A stretch of 64,000 bases of DNA from Takifugu bimaculatus (lineage: Eukaryota; Chordata; Actinopteri; Tetraodontiformes; Tetraodontidae), in NCBI GenBank assembly GCA_004026145.2, contig CP034990.1:1668699-1732698 (forward strand). Reading direction: 5' to 3'. Both the position numbers and the translations under genes were made by a program. Under the pieces are notes generated by a model that was not told where the DNA came from, searched no databases, and was given only the letters and a program-made list of their open reading frames with translations. Below are positions 9,791 through 20,999 of this stretch, one piece after another. Each line of letters starts with the position of its first letter. Position 1 is the first letter of the stretch.

Positions 9791-10369
9791 GGTCCTTCAG
9801 AAATCATCCTGAAAATTAGCTTCATTAACCGAGGCTAAAACACACCATTAGTTTCCTGATCAGGACACAGTTACTTTAAATGAAGAGTAAACTTTTAAAA
9901 GTACATTTAGTGAAGCAGGTACCCTCAAAGTACCTCGTTATGGAACTGAATACTTTCTGTGTAGAAAAGTGTGTTTTACACAGCCTGAGCAGGTGCTGGT
10001 TGTGCCCACACACTCATCTCCTTTTCCTCTCGCTGTTACTTCACCCATGCTTGTAGCCACAAACATGAACATCTTCCTTTTACTTTTCCCCACTGCCAGC
10101 TGGAACTCAGAATCAAATTCTTGACCATCTGCTTTAGAAGAACAACTGTTCTTTTGACTCTTTTATGAAGCCTCTGGACACTAAACTTTTTCCTTTTTTG
10201 ATGTTGGGCTTCTTTCTCCCTTTCACTCTGCTGTCCACCCTCATCCTGCCAATAATTCTGGTGCTGCCAGCCCTCTGCTAGCGCCGTAAAATGGACTTAT
10301 GTTTCCATATAAAACGTTTGAATGATTGTTGGCTGAAGTGACACTTGAGCTGGACCAATCAGATTACGA

Positions 10370-10697
10370 GTCCCACAGTTATCAGAACTTTCTCTCCTCC
10401 CTTGATTAATGACTCAACTCTTTCCCTGTGACTGATTCGTAGTTGTTCTTAAGTCTCAGTTGTTCAGTCTTAGAATCTCTTTTATCCTGCTACAGTTTTC
10501 ACATATTTTCCTATATTGCCTTCATTCCTGTCATGTTACTTTAATGTAAATAGTATCTCATTCCTTTTTTTAAAATTATGCACCATCAGCGTTTTGCTTT
10601 TGTCCCAATATTGTTGAATTCATTTCAGATTAAAGCTGATTGTTTCCTTGGTCTACATCCAGTCCTGCTTTCAGTGTTTAGAGAGATCGTAACAAAG
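10370..10697 (+). mobile_element. Possible solo LTR fragment
   Basis: The block ends in a pattern seen at the 3' ends of fish Gypsy-like LTRs: a pyrimidine-rich stretch, ATTAAAGCTGATT, AGTCCTGCTTT, and a terminal GATCGTAACA at about 10686-10695. The 5' boundary and a target-site duplication were not established. It could be other non-coding DNA. Confidence 0.3.
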
Positions 10698-10699
10698 AT

Positions 10700-13610
10700 T
10701 TTCGACATGGAAGATGATTATGACAGATAAGCCATGTATGTACACACTCCACAGAATGTTCAAAACCATTAAGAAGACATGTCCTTCCCTACAATCACAC
10801 AGATGGAGGACAGGCCAGGCCAGAGTTTGGAGATGCGGTTACCAACGAGAAGCCTTCAGAGCGTGCTTACTTTCCTGCTTCCTTCTATTTGATGATTTGA
10901 TATAAACCCGCTGACTCAGCATCAGGAACTGGACAGGGCACCAGTAACATGAGCTTGCATCCATAACGGTTGGGTTCTGCCTCCGTGTCTTAAAATGTTT
11001 AGTTTGTGCACTAAATGCTCCCTGCATGATAAACACTGAACAACCTTCATTAAGTGTTATGAACATGCATAACTAGGCTTCATGCCCCTAAAATGAATAT
11101 GTGCCACTTAACATAGCAGTGGCGGATAAACAATTAGTATATTCAACCCTCAACGATGAAGCCTCCCACTACCCCTATTAAGAGATGGCGTCTTTATAGT
11201 TTATCCCCGCTGTTTTATGAATTCACAATTACACCTCATTAATGTGTCATTTGCATAATTACAAAGAATGGGGACACCATGCGCAGTGGGAATACACACT
11301 ACCTTGAAGGAAAAAGTGCAACACAATATTCCGGGATGCAAAATGTATTTTAATGCTGCGCTTTTATCAGATGAGATGAATCTTAATGAAAGTGCCATTT
11401 AAAATCCAAGGATTATTCGAGTGCTGATGCAAAGTCGACAGCTGGACTTCACAAACTTGAAGGCATACATTTTGTAAATATCCTTTTCTTGATAAATCCA
11501 CGTGCAACCATGGGCATTGAAACAAGGTTTGATTCCTAAATAATCTTAAAAAAACCAAAATGGGAGTAATTCAAAGAAAAAAGCCTGATTTGCCTCATGC
11601 AGGTACTTTAACCCCCCTCTGTTGGTTACTCGTAAGATAAATGAAACCCCAGAAACAAATGACAGGTCTTTAGCTCAACTACAAAATGCAATTAACCAGC
11701 AAATGAGGCCAGGCAAGCTAGTCTGACCGGTTGTGCAATAAGCAACAGCTAGAGGGGCAGGAGGGGGAAGTTGTGGCTGCAAACAGCTCCAGCACCTTCA
11801 CCAGGCTGACAACTAGTACTGGAGCAGCAGGAGACCAGCTCATAGCAGACACCACATGGGGTCAAATGGCACTGGATGAAAAAGATATAGGAACAGACAT
11901 TTTAAATACAGATTATTCAGATATTCCCACTGATTTTATGCAGCTTTTTGTTGCCTTGTGGCGAGAATGGTCATCGTTTCTGTCTTTTCTTTTTCAGTAT
12001 ACACATGGGCAAAATAAATGAGGATTGGAACTTTCCAATGACACAAGTGAAGGCAGTGCTGAACACAGTATTTACAGCTGTTGGGCTGTTTTTCTGCTCT
12101 TGGTGGAAGCAGGCTCTGCAGAAATTCCTCATGGTGATGCAATTAAAACCACGCCATGTAAATTCTGGGTAACCTTGCAGTTTTGTACAGAGGTCAGTTA
12201 TTGCAAATTACACTGATGTCTTGTGATTTTTAGCAATTACAGCAGACGCTCACAGTATCCATCAAGTCATAGATCCTCACAGTCTTCTCCTTGGTTGTGG
12301 GAATGATGATGCAGGGATGTGTCAGCCTTACATTTACCATAGAAAATCATTACTGGAGTCTGCCACATACACAGGCAACATCGAATCTCAGTAAAAGACC
12401 AAGAAAAATATTCATACACAGCACATCGTTGCAGTTCAAAGTCTTTTTTTTTCCTGAATTTGGGTTCAAACCTGTTTTATCAGACTGTCTCCATCCTCTG
12501 TGTTTGTTCCTGCCTTTGGAATGTTTCACTGTGATGGAACTCTCTCCACTTCTTTAGAAAATTTGCTACATTTTTTTTCTTTTGGTCTGTAAAACTCCCT
12601 AAGGGCAGAGTAAGGCTTATAGCGTTCAATGATAATCTTCATATTATGCACTTTGCACTTTACGCAGGTAAAATAGTTGCTGGACTCCAGATCTGCAGTC
12701 AAAAGTCATTGATGAGTTCGGTTCACTGTCACAGGCAATCGTCAAGCGTCTGTAGTCCAATACTTTGCTAGAGCACTTTGTTCTCGGCCATGATACATCT
12801 TTATTAAGACAATCCCATTGCTCCTGTGCTTTACTCACACCCCATTAGTCTTTATCCACATCATGTAGTTACAAGCTCACTGTCACCAAGTGCAGTAGAA
12901 ATACTCTGGGCAGCAGGAGGATAATTGCTCTAAGTTGTTCTCTATCTGCTCAGCTCATCAAGTCAAAAAAGACTTTGGCAAAGACACAATGAGCAGCCTA
13001 CTGTACGATTAGAAATCAGGCTTAAATGTGAATAAAAAGCCTATGTTACAGAGTGCAAGCATGTAGAACAAACCTGGTACTGCAGCGTTTCTCCCCCAGT
13101 TTGGACACAACTGTGTGCGTGAGGGTCCTGAGATTTATGGCAGCAGCTCACTATAGCTGGTGGAAGAATGTCTTTAGGGGTTTTCACAAGCCTCCATTTG
13201 TTTTGCACATTACTGATGCTTCCCTTAATGTGCTTGGAGCATCCCCTGGAGAAACTTGGATAGGGCTGTTCTCAAGTTCAGACTTCATTTAGTTTCCCCT
13301 AGTTCTTCTCTGGAGATAAAACCTGACATACAGACCTCTCTGGCTCTCCTGAGGAGCTATTAATACAAGAAAGGAACAGAGGTAATGAAAGGAGGTGCAC
13401 GCCCCAGATCCACCTGGCAGACTTAGCATTGTCATGTTTATTTGGATCATACATAGGAAACAGATGAACAGGCAGCAGCAGCAGCAGCTTGTATTGATGG
13501 TGGAACGCTGATTGTCCAAATTTCTTTCAAGAACAGTAATTATCCAAACCTGATCAATACAGCTGATAAAAGTCTCTTTTCAATAATTCAATAATGTCGT
13601 GAACATTTAC
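10700..13610. other. Gene-free unique DNA
   Basis: No gene recognised. A candidate conserved element lies at 11100-11410. The open frames at 11731-12220 and elsewhere lack family features, splice context or consistent composition. Confidence 0.6.
11100..11410. promoter_or_regulatory. Candidate conserved non-coding element
   Basis: A dense cluster of homeodomain/POU-like words: TTTATAGTTTAT, CTCATTAATGTGTC, ATTTGCATAATTAC (octamer-like next to TAATTA) around 11205-11262. The block is unique, not AT-monotone and not coding. Confidence 0.35.
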
Positions 13611-13619
13611 TCCTGCTTT

Positions 13620-14012
13620 CCCCATCCTCCCCCCTTCTCTGTATCCATCTACAGGTATCACTGACCTCATAGCTATGCCCTGACCTGCTGACCTTTGACC
13701 CCGCTGACCTACTCAACACTTACATCGACAGCTTGTTGTAACTAGTGTGCTTCCATTATCTCTGCCTATTCCCTCCTCTATCTGTCCTCCTCCCCACTTC
13801 TCCTTCTCTCTCTACCCAGCCCCCCCCCCAGCCCCATCAGCAGGAGGGTCCCCCTACATGAGCCTGGTCCTGCTCAAGGTTTCTTACCTGTTAAAGGGGA
13901 GTTTTTCCTTGCCACTGTTGCTTGTTGGGGGTCAGGTGCTGGGATTCTGGAAAGCGCCTAGAAACAATTCTGATTGTAACAGACGCTATATAAATAAAGA
14001 TTGATTGACTGA
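13620..14012 (+). mobile_element. L2-clade LINE 3' end fragment
   Basis: Only the 3' UTR is present. It shows CATCAGCAGGAGGGTCCCCC, CTGCTCAAGGTTTCTTACCT, the GGATTCTGGAAAGCGCC motif and terminal GCTATATAAATAAAG plus GATTGATTGA. This is the same terminus as copies A and B, 5'-truncated as expected for LINE insertion. Confidence 0.85.
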
Positions 14013-14044
14013 ATTTGGACACAGTGAAACAATGCTTATTGTAT

Positions 14045-14275
14045 CGACTGTAAAGCTAAATGTCCCCCAGCAATTCACATCTTGCATTCATTCACGGGTG
14101 GCAGAGACATACACTCAGGAATAAGCAAACATGTACATTGATACACCATAGACACAGATTCAGAGCTATCCTGAGGTCCAGTATATGTAGAATGAAAGGG
14201 GTCTGTGATCACACCAACAACCTCCTTATCATTCTACCACCTGAGGAATAGCCAAAGAACACTATAATTAAACAG
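14045..14275 (-). mobile_element. Probable tRNA-derived SINE fragment
   Basis: Near 14190-14260 the sequence resembles the reversed head of fish tRNA-SINEs: a GTGATCACACCAACAACC block followed by TTCTACCACCTGAGGA, the complement of a tRNA-like A box. The upstream part is degraded. It directly follows the L2 3' end. Confidence 0.35.
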
Positions 14276-14279
14276 CTTA

Positions 14280-15015
14280 AAGAGGATTTAAAAGATCTTA
14301 CTGCAGACTGTGAGCTGAATAGTTAGTCATTATTTGCTCGTGAGGTGCATAACTCCTTGGAATTAGTAGTGAAATTAGCCCGTTGATTTGGGCCTCGCAG
14401 TCCTGCTGACCTGCTGATACGTTTGTGGCTGTTTTTTAACTCCAACTCATTCATCATTGGGTCAATGTCATCCTTCCGCATTTAATGTCATATGACGCAA
14501 GAACTGCTGTACAGTAAACAAGACAGCACAACGTCAGGCAGAGTAGCTTTCATTACCTCGATCCTAGAGGTGATTATGGGCAACGCTGCCCCAACCGGAA
14601 CACTAGTATCTTGTGAGACATTGTAAGGCGTACTATTAAAATTTAACTCAACTTATCTAAAAATATTTCTTAAAAATACATTTTTTGTTTGCAAATAATG
14701 TGTCTGCATCGTGACCTCAATAACTGCGTCCTGTTAAGTGGTAAGTGCCCAAAATCTACATCCAAATCTTTACTTTATCGTGAAGGATGAGCAGCTTCAG
14801 GACGGCATCGATTTAAAAAGTGTGCCATATCGTTACACAAGCTGTAGATAAACACTGTTTGCCTGTTGACAGGCTGCCTGGTGACAAATTCAGAATGTGA
14901 GAGGCAGGTACATCAGAGTCGTGGGGTAATTTAGCGGGACTCCATTCAAATTGCAGTCGAGTATGTCAGGAGCATGTGTGTGAGTAAAATTCTACCTCAT
15001 TGAATGAAGCCCTGC
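14280..15015. other. Gene-free DNA
   Basis: No gene, RNA gene or recognisable repeat seen. Confidence 0.5.
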
Positions 15016-15019
15016 ATAT

Positions 15020-15049
15020 CCAGCTACACACCAGTCAAGCACAACCTTA

Positions 15050-15083
<34 letters not shown>

Positions 15084-15175
15084 ATTTTTTGCTGCTAAAT
15101 CAGCCCTGAAGGTGTGCTGTGGTATCTGGCCCAAGATGTAAGCAGTAGATCAAGACAAGCTTCTATGCTGAAAAA
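15020..15175. mobile_element. Tc1/mariner-type terminal fragment with poly-C insert
   Basis: ACACACCAGTCAAGCACAAC resembles the terminal sequence of a common fish Tc1-like element, and TTTTGCTGCTAAATCAGCCC followed by GAAGGTGTGCTGTGGTATC matches its internal sequence. The two parts are separated by 32 cytosines at 15052-15083. The related terminus CACACCAGTCAGGTGTAACA occurs at about 24723. Confidence 0.55.
15052..15083. repeat. Poly-C run of 32
   Basis: A homopolymer of 32 C inside the Tc1-like fragment. Runs of this length are prone to sequencing and assembly length error. Confidence 0.9.
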
Positions 15176-15349
15176 CTTGGCTACTGGGTTTCCCTTCTGA
15201 ATATGCATAGATCTGACTACTTTTAATTGTGCACATTGTTCAGCTGGTTTCTGTCAAGGGTGCCAATTGCTGACCTTACTACATACAGTTGTGTTTAGAT
15301 GTTTGATAGGTGTGCCGTCAGCCGGTTCAATTAGCTAAACACTCAATCA

Positions 15350-16805
15350 GGTGCATCACTCATATTGGGTGGTTTGTGGGGGTCTGCAGCTCTTGAGTTC
15401 AGTCATGTCATGGTTCTGCTATTCTTCTCACCTCATGGAGTACTTTTCCATTTACCAATTAGCCATGCCCATCTTATCAAGACAACTCCACTCACCTTGC
15501 TTACAATCAGACTGGTCCGATACAAAAACTCCTTCTCTCCACATACTCACTGTCAAACCTTCCCTGTCTGCAACCTGCTACTTGAATCCTGGTAATTCCT
15601 GTGCCTATTCCTCTAATCCAACTTGTCACTCCCTGTTGACAGAGTCTTTTTTTAATTGCCAGACTGGTTTCACTGTGTATGCAGTTTGGATTATCCCATA
15701 CTGGTAATGTCCTCCCCATTTCCCTGTGTCTGCTGCAAAACACATTAAAGCCACTACCAACTCTACCTGTGTGTCCACACTACAACTTGATCTTAAACGC
15801 AGTCCGTTACAAGCCCTTGTTGAGTGATGACAGTCCTGGGTTAACACCTGCAACTAGTCTAACCAATCAGGGTTGAGCAAATAGGTCTAATTGTAATACT
15901 GCCTCTTGCACCTGACACTATTTGTCAACAGCACTTCCTTATATCTCCCTCTCCCCTACTCACTCAGAAGTGCACAATACTCTAAAAGATGACATAATTT
16001 CAGATATCTCTCTCAGATATTAACCCACAATCTACCTTCTACTGTTGGCCTGTGGAACAAGCAGTTAACAAATTGAACTTCTTTTTGGCTTACACTACCC
16101 ACCTCTTTAGACATCCTTCCTTTTCATGGAGACGTGAATTAAACATAGCAGTGCCACCTCAGCTGGACTCTGCCAACTACACAGTCTCCCATATAGACCT
16201 TTGGGGCTCGGTGGTGGGACTGGTCTGTTTATTTCTAAATCAAGAACATTCACTCCACTGCTCCCCTCATCCAAATATGTCTCCTTTGAATACCAACATA
16301 CTCTGGTGACAGCTCCAGTTGAGGGCTACATGGTTGTTATCTTCCTTCCACCAGAACAACAGTGTGATTTTTTTTCCTCCATCCATGAGTGTCCTTTGAC
16401 ATGTAACAGATTCCCAATCCTCATCCTCACAGATCTGCCAAGAGCCTAATCTCATTCTTATTCAGAGCTGCTCTACAGAGACCCTCACAGTTACCCCACT
16501 GCACTCTCTCTCACCCATGGACTCGTTCCTCTACCACTCACTTCTCTTGCGTGGTCTCTTCCACCCTGCCCAGTTTCAGCACATTCAACTCTCTAGAGGT
16601 TAAAGATCCCACCCATGCTGTTTGCTCTACCCAGATGTCATCCATGGGTAGACTGTGTCCTCTATCCCCCAGGCTTGCTTTTTCTGTCCAGTCATGAGTG
16701 TGGCTATACCACACCCTTCAAACTCCAAATGGCACAAATCCCACAGCACCTGATCATCTTGAGGCCTGCTCGTCCCTACAGCTGTCCTCTCCCAGCAAGA
16801 AAATA
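15350..16805 (+). pseudogene. Decayed LINE (second L2-like family): ORF1 end and endonuclease
   Basis: No intact frame remains, but across frames the order of an L2-like endonuclease is legible: a QAVNKLNFFLAY start block near 16058, a GGGTGLFISKS block near 16210, SSKYVSFEYQHTLVTAPVE near 16267-16320, then VVIFLPPEQQ corresponding to the conserved VVIYRPP motif. A SYPTALSLTHG-like segment near 16490 fits the PTH motif. The upstream cysteine-rich frame at 15351-15707 is probably the degraded preceding part of the same ORF. This family differs from chimera A/B. Confidence 0.6.
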
Positions 16806-16809
16806 AAAT

Positions 16810-17485
16810 CTAGTCATATTTATTTATGTAGCATCTGTTACAATGAAAATTGTGCTTTCCAGAATCCCAGGGCCTGACCCCCAACAAGCAACAGTGGCAA
16901 GAAAAACCCCTTTAACAGAAAGAAACTGAGCAGGACCAGGCTCCTCAGTGGGGAACCTCTTGCCAATGGATGGCTGAATTGATCATCATTCAAACACTAT
17001 ACATTACAAGAAGCTATCAGTACAATAGATAAGGGGATCAGATGAGGTCAGTGCACAGCTATGAGGAGAGGAGAGGAGAGGAGAGAGAGGAGAGGAGAGG
17101 AGAGGAGAGGAGAGGAGAGGAGAGGAGAGGAGAGGCAGCTATGAACCAGCAGGGTGACAGCAGCCTGTCAGGTGATCATGTTTCACCCCAGTGGCCCTCA
17201 GGCCTATAGCAGCATAACTAAGATGTTAACCTAATAATTGGATGACTCTGACCCTCTAAATATGATAATTATTGTGATTATAATAATCAATACAAAATTA
17301 CTAAGTCTAATCTTAAAAGTAAAGAGTTTGTCAGCCTGCTGTACCTGAATTAGGGAGCTGGTTCCACAGAAGGGGGCCTGATCGCTAAATTATTGGCCTG
17401 TCATTCCACATTTAAAGATTCTGGGGGCCACAATTAAACTAGCGGTCTACTGAGATTATAAGGTGCTTGTAGGTCAAGTGAGAAA
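16810..17485 (-). mobile_element. L2-clade LINE 3' end inserted in antisense
   Basis: Read on the minus strand this is the last part of the L2 ORF (TGGAACCAGCTCCCTAATT at about 17356-17374, the LWNQLP block) followed by the 3' UTR with a (CCTCT)n array, and the conserved terminus including GATTCTGGAAAGC complement near 16857. It lies between the endonuclease and reverse-transcriptase parts of the plus-strand LINE, so it probably inserted into it. Confidence 0.7.
17063..17135. repeat. (GGAGA)n array in antisense L2 3' UTR
   Basis: The complement of the CCTCT array found in other L2 copies, with one irregular GAGAGAGAGG interruption near 17081. Confidence 0.9.
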
Positions 17486-17489
17486 CTCA

Positions 17490-17815
17490 TGCCTGGTCTC
17501 AATTCTCCTGGTTCTGTCCAGGACCATTGAGAGAGCAGGTTCAAAGTAGATTACCAAGTTCCTTGTCAAGAAAGCTGACACAACCCTCCAGCAGCTTCTC
17601 GGTGTTTGGTTCTCATTTTGCCTGAGTTATTAGATGCATTTGATTCAGTCAACCACTGCATCTTCTCTCACTATCTGGGCGTTCATTCAGGGTTTCGTAG
17701 CAAGGTGAGCTTTCAGCTTCTTGCCGGCTCCTACAGTTGGCCCCCAAGGATCAGTGCTGGGGCTGTTGCACGTCCTTGCTATGCAGACGACATTTAGTTG
17801 TAGCTGTTGTTGTTT
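17490..17815 (+). pseudogene. LINE reverse-transcriptase fragment
   Basis: The reading ELLDAFDSVNHCIF matches the conserved D-A-F-D-x-V-N/D-H motif of RT domain A. GPQGSVLG (near 17740, +1 frame) matches domain B, and CYADDI at 17777-17794 matches the YADD catalytic motif. Frames are broken between them. It resumes the plus-strand LINE interrupted by the antisense L2 insertion. Confidence 0.7.
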
Positions 17816-17829
17816 TCCCTGTAGCAGAG

Positions 17830-18245
17830 GTTGCAACTTGGCTCGTGGCCGCATGTGTCCCTGCAATAACCATAAAAAGGTTCCCCAAAAAAGAAAATTC
17901 AGCATGGACATCTTCATTTGCCTTCACCTCTAACGGCGCTGGCTTACCGGTGTGCTTGATATGTGGTGAGAAATGATCAAACACCAAAAAATATAACGTT
18001 GAAAGTCATTTTCGCTGAAAAATACCCAACCGAAGATGAGCGAAAAAGAGCAACTTCGAAAAGCGAAAAGCTGAAGAGAGCAAACCATCTTTCCAGAGGT
18101 GGATAAGCTCCCAGACATCTGCTAGTTTTGTGGCACCTCGCTAGATCATAAAGAGGGGGAAACTGCTCACAGATGGAGAATATATAAAAGAAAGGTTCAT
18201 AGAAATATCAGAGCATCTATTCTTTGATTTTTAAAAGAAGCGTGA
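17830..18245 (+). pseudogene. hAT-type transposase N-terminus (BED zinc finger), decayed
   Basis: A reading frame near 17875-17975 gives RFPKKENSAWTSSFAF then GLPVCLICGEK, the start of a BED-type zinc finger as in ZBED/SCAND3-like hAT transposases (C-x2-C present). The expected His-x(3-5)-His side is traceable downstream with stops (KYNVESHFR). Later the frame is lost. CAGAGGTTGCAACTTGGC near 17823 could be a hAT-style CAG terminus, but no second terminus was confirmed. It interrupts the LINE reverse transcriptase. Confidence 0.45.
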
Positions 18246-18544
18246 AATTGTTCAGAAAGTTTCCCAATTTTGTTTCTTTTAAAAGCTGCTAAGCTGCAGC
18301 TAACTTTATTTATATTCAACTTTTCTTTTAATTTTACATAAGTATAGAAAGGATTCAAATAGGCCTGCATACTTCACAGCTAAATATATTTCAAACTAGG
18401 CCTACAAATGCACACTGTGCTTTTGTTTGTTGTATTCAGTGGTTGTAACAGGTAAATTTAAAAATATTAAAACTTTTAAAAGTTTATAAGCTCTGTTTTT
18501 TTCATGGAAGAGGAAGCAAAATGGCTCTTTTGATAATAAAAAGA

Positions 18545-18745
18545 CCTAAAACCTAGATCCTAGTTTTCCCAGCCAACCAATTCATTCATCACAACACTGA
18601 CATCAAAATTGGAACCTTGTCTCTTGCTCCTAACAAGGCTGTTTGACCTCTTGGAGTCATGATTGACAAAAGTTATTTGTCTGATCGTGTAGCCTCAGTC
18701 TCCCAATCGTGCTACTTTGCTTTATTCAACATCTCTTGCCACCAT
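18545..18745 (+). pseudogene. LINE reverse-transcriptase C-terminal fragment
   Basis: The translation gives IGTLSLAPNKAV followed by LGVMIDKSYLSDRVASV, which matches the region downstream of the RT palm (LGV-x-ID motif) in fish L2-like LINEs. It fits as continuation of the fragment at 17490-17815 after the hAT-like insertion. Confidence 0.6.
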
Positions 18746-19185
18746 GGTTTTAGAAAGGAAATGGCGCCCCACCCGAGTAGAGAACTTTAGCTTAGCCTAG
18801 AGTCTCAACTGTGAAACCTTAGAATTTCATTCTGCTCCAAGTTAGTAGAGGAAAGAAATGACTGTAAGATGTCGTAAAACTTGCACATAAATGCACAACA
18901 TAGCAGGTTATAGTGTCTAAAAAGTGAACCACAAAACCTTGTGTCCATCCAGAGGAGTAAAAATAAATTTATTCCTGCCTGAAATTAATATCTTAAAAGC
19001 CTTGGAGTTGGCCCCTCGTGCGAATTATGATGTTTTTAATGTGTGAAATATAGTATGCTGTGAACAATAATTAATTTATGTTGAAAATAAATACAATGTT
19101 TTATTTTGTGTCTGTACAGAACTTCCTGTCCTGCATAATTTGCTCTGTGTTGAATTCATGCGCCATGCTATGGCATTTTTATTTT
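18746..19185. other. Unassigned DNA between LINE remnants
   Basis: No gene or recognisable repeat. Probably further degraded mobile-element sequence. Confidence 0.4.
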
Positions 19186-19189
19186 GTCA

Positions 19190-20565
19190 CGCCTGACGTT
19201 TTGCCACGCAGCAACAGATCCTCATCCAGAAGTGTTAGCTAACTATTGGCCAATCTCCAACCTGCCATTTTTGTCTAAGATCCTAGCAAACATGGTTTCC
19301 AGCCAATTATGTGACTACCACCAAAGCAATAAACTTTTGGAGGATTTCAGTCAGGATTTAGAGCTCATCGTGATTCAGAAACAGCACTCATGAACGTCAC
19401 GAATGACCTTCTTACAACCTTAGATTAAGATCAGTGTCTGTTCTGGTCCTTTTAAACATCAGTGCTCCTTTTGACGCAGTTGACCATCGCATCATGTTAC
19501 GAAGAATAGCAGATCGGTCTGTTCGTCCATGTTAATAATGAATCCTCTGCCTCTATTAAAGCGTATCATGGAGTTCCACAGGGTTCAGTGCTCAGTCATA
19601 TTCAGTTCATTTTATAAATGCTCCCTCTAATTAGCAAAATCAGGAAGCATTCAACAAACTTGCATTGTTGTGCTGATTACAACCAATTTTATTTATCAAG
19701 GGAACCAGACAAAACTGATCACCTCCTGAAACTCAAGCCCTGTCTCAAAAACATAAATAGCCTGAATGACTACAAATGTCCAACAATTGAACTCAGATAA
19801 AGCTCAAATTATTATACTCCTCCCAAAACACCTTAGGGCCATATTCTCTACTGACGTCCCCTTGCTGTCATTAATCCAGCCTCCAGTACCACTGGATTAA
19901 CATTTTTGGATACCCAAATTAAGGATCTACAATTCTTTCACCCACGCAACATTGTTAATGAAAAACACTTTCTGTCCCAAAGTTGTTCATAAAGATTAGT
20001 CATTTCACTTCTATCAGGCTCCCTGAAAAAGTAATTTGACTCTCCAGGTGGGTCACAGCTTCCCTAAATTAGCTCTTAAAAGTAAAAGAGTAACCGTTAT
20101 AATGCCCCTGCTAACATATAAAGCTGTTCATGGTCCTGTTACTAGTTAGAGCACATGCTACTGCTCTTCCTCTGCGTTCCACCCATTGTCTCCCAAAGCC
20201 ACCTGTACAGTAAGGCAAGCCAGACTTTTTTCAGACCTTTTTCCATGATGGTGGAGTGACCTCCTGACCTCTTTCAGAGCAGGGGAAGCCTTCTTTTCAA
20301 TCAAGACACTCTTGAACACAGCTCTTCTTAGAGCACATGCTCACCAAACAGCACTTATCTTTCTCCTGCTCTTCCTCTCTTCTTCTCCCCTGTTTATATC
20401 CTTCTTCACTCCCTCTCAATCGCTCTGTACTTTTAGTTGTTATTTGAAATTGTATGAGGTAGTTGAGGACTGTAAGGTAATATTTTATTCATTTCATTAA
20501 TTTATTCATTTATATCTCAAACTGTATGTCACTTTGGAAAAAAGCCTCTTCTAAATGTAACGGAA
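19190..20565 (+). pseudogene. LINE reverse transcriptase and 3' end, decayed
   Basis: EVLANYWPISNLPFLSKIL (NYRPISNLP motif), SSQLCDYHQSNKLLEDF, a QSGFR-HR-SETAL remnant, FDAVDH remnant near 19475, GVPQGSVLS near 19570 and CADYNQF in place of YADDTQL are in the order of an L2-like RT. Multiple frameshifts and stops break it. The 3' end has CACTTTGGAAAAAAGCC then TTCTAAATGTAA (20531-20560), a terminus typical of fish L2-like LINEs of a family different from the CCTCT-bearing one. Confidence 0.7.
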
Positions 20566-20995
20566 GTCCTCTAAGTGAGGTGTGCCTGGAGCGGACTTGT
20601 CTGTCAATATTCTCCAACAGATGCTCAATTGAAATGATATCTGGAGGAACTGGGTGTTTGGAGAGTAGTTTGTGTGTCTTTCAAAGCACCTATAAGCCTT
20701 TTTTGCTTTGTAGCAGGGCTGAAGTTTCCCAGCAAAATACTGCCAAAGCCTCAAACTGCTTCTGCTGACTCGCCTTCCACCTATAGTGCGTCTGGTGATC
20801 AGATCACACAGGCCGGCTTCTGCTTTCTGCATGCATTGATAAGCCGTCACTGCCCATGATGCTGGCACCAGTTCCCCACGGTTCCCTTCGTGGAGGAGTT
20901 TTGGAGGTTTCTGACCACAGCGGACTGGGAACACCACACAGGAGCTGCAGTTGTGGAGATGTCATCCAGCCATCACAGTTTGAATTAAATCTCAT
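20566..20995 (-). pseudogene. Tc1/mariner-like transposase fragments
   Basis: The minus strand encodes recognisable N-terminal DNA-binding segments (around 20800-20990) and C-terminal pieces (around 20560-20650, a degraded SPDLNPIEHLW-like region) of a fish Tc1-like transposase. The catalytic DDE core between them is deleted. It follows directly after the LINE 3' terminus. Confidence 0.5.
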
Positions 20996-20999
20996 GTTT

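Noticed and set aside
15351..15707. Cysteine-rich frame considered as a retroviral envelope-like gene
   Set aside because: The following sequence has LINE endonuclease motifs in the right order (GGGTGLFIS, VVIFLPPEQ), so it is better explained as degraded LINE ORF.
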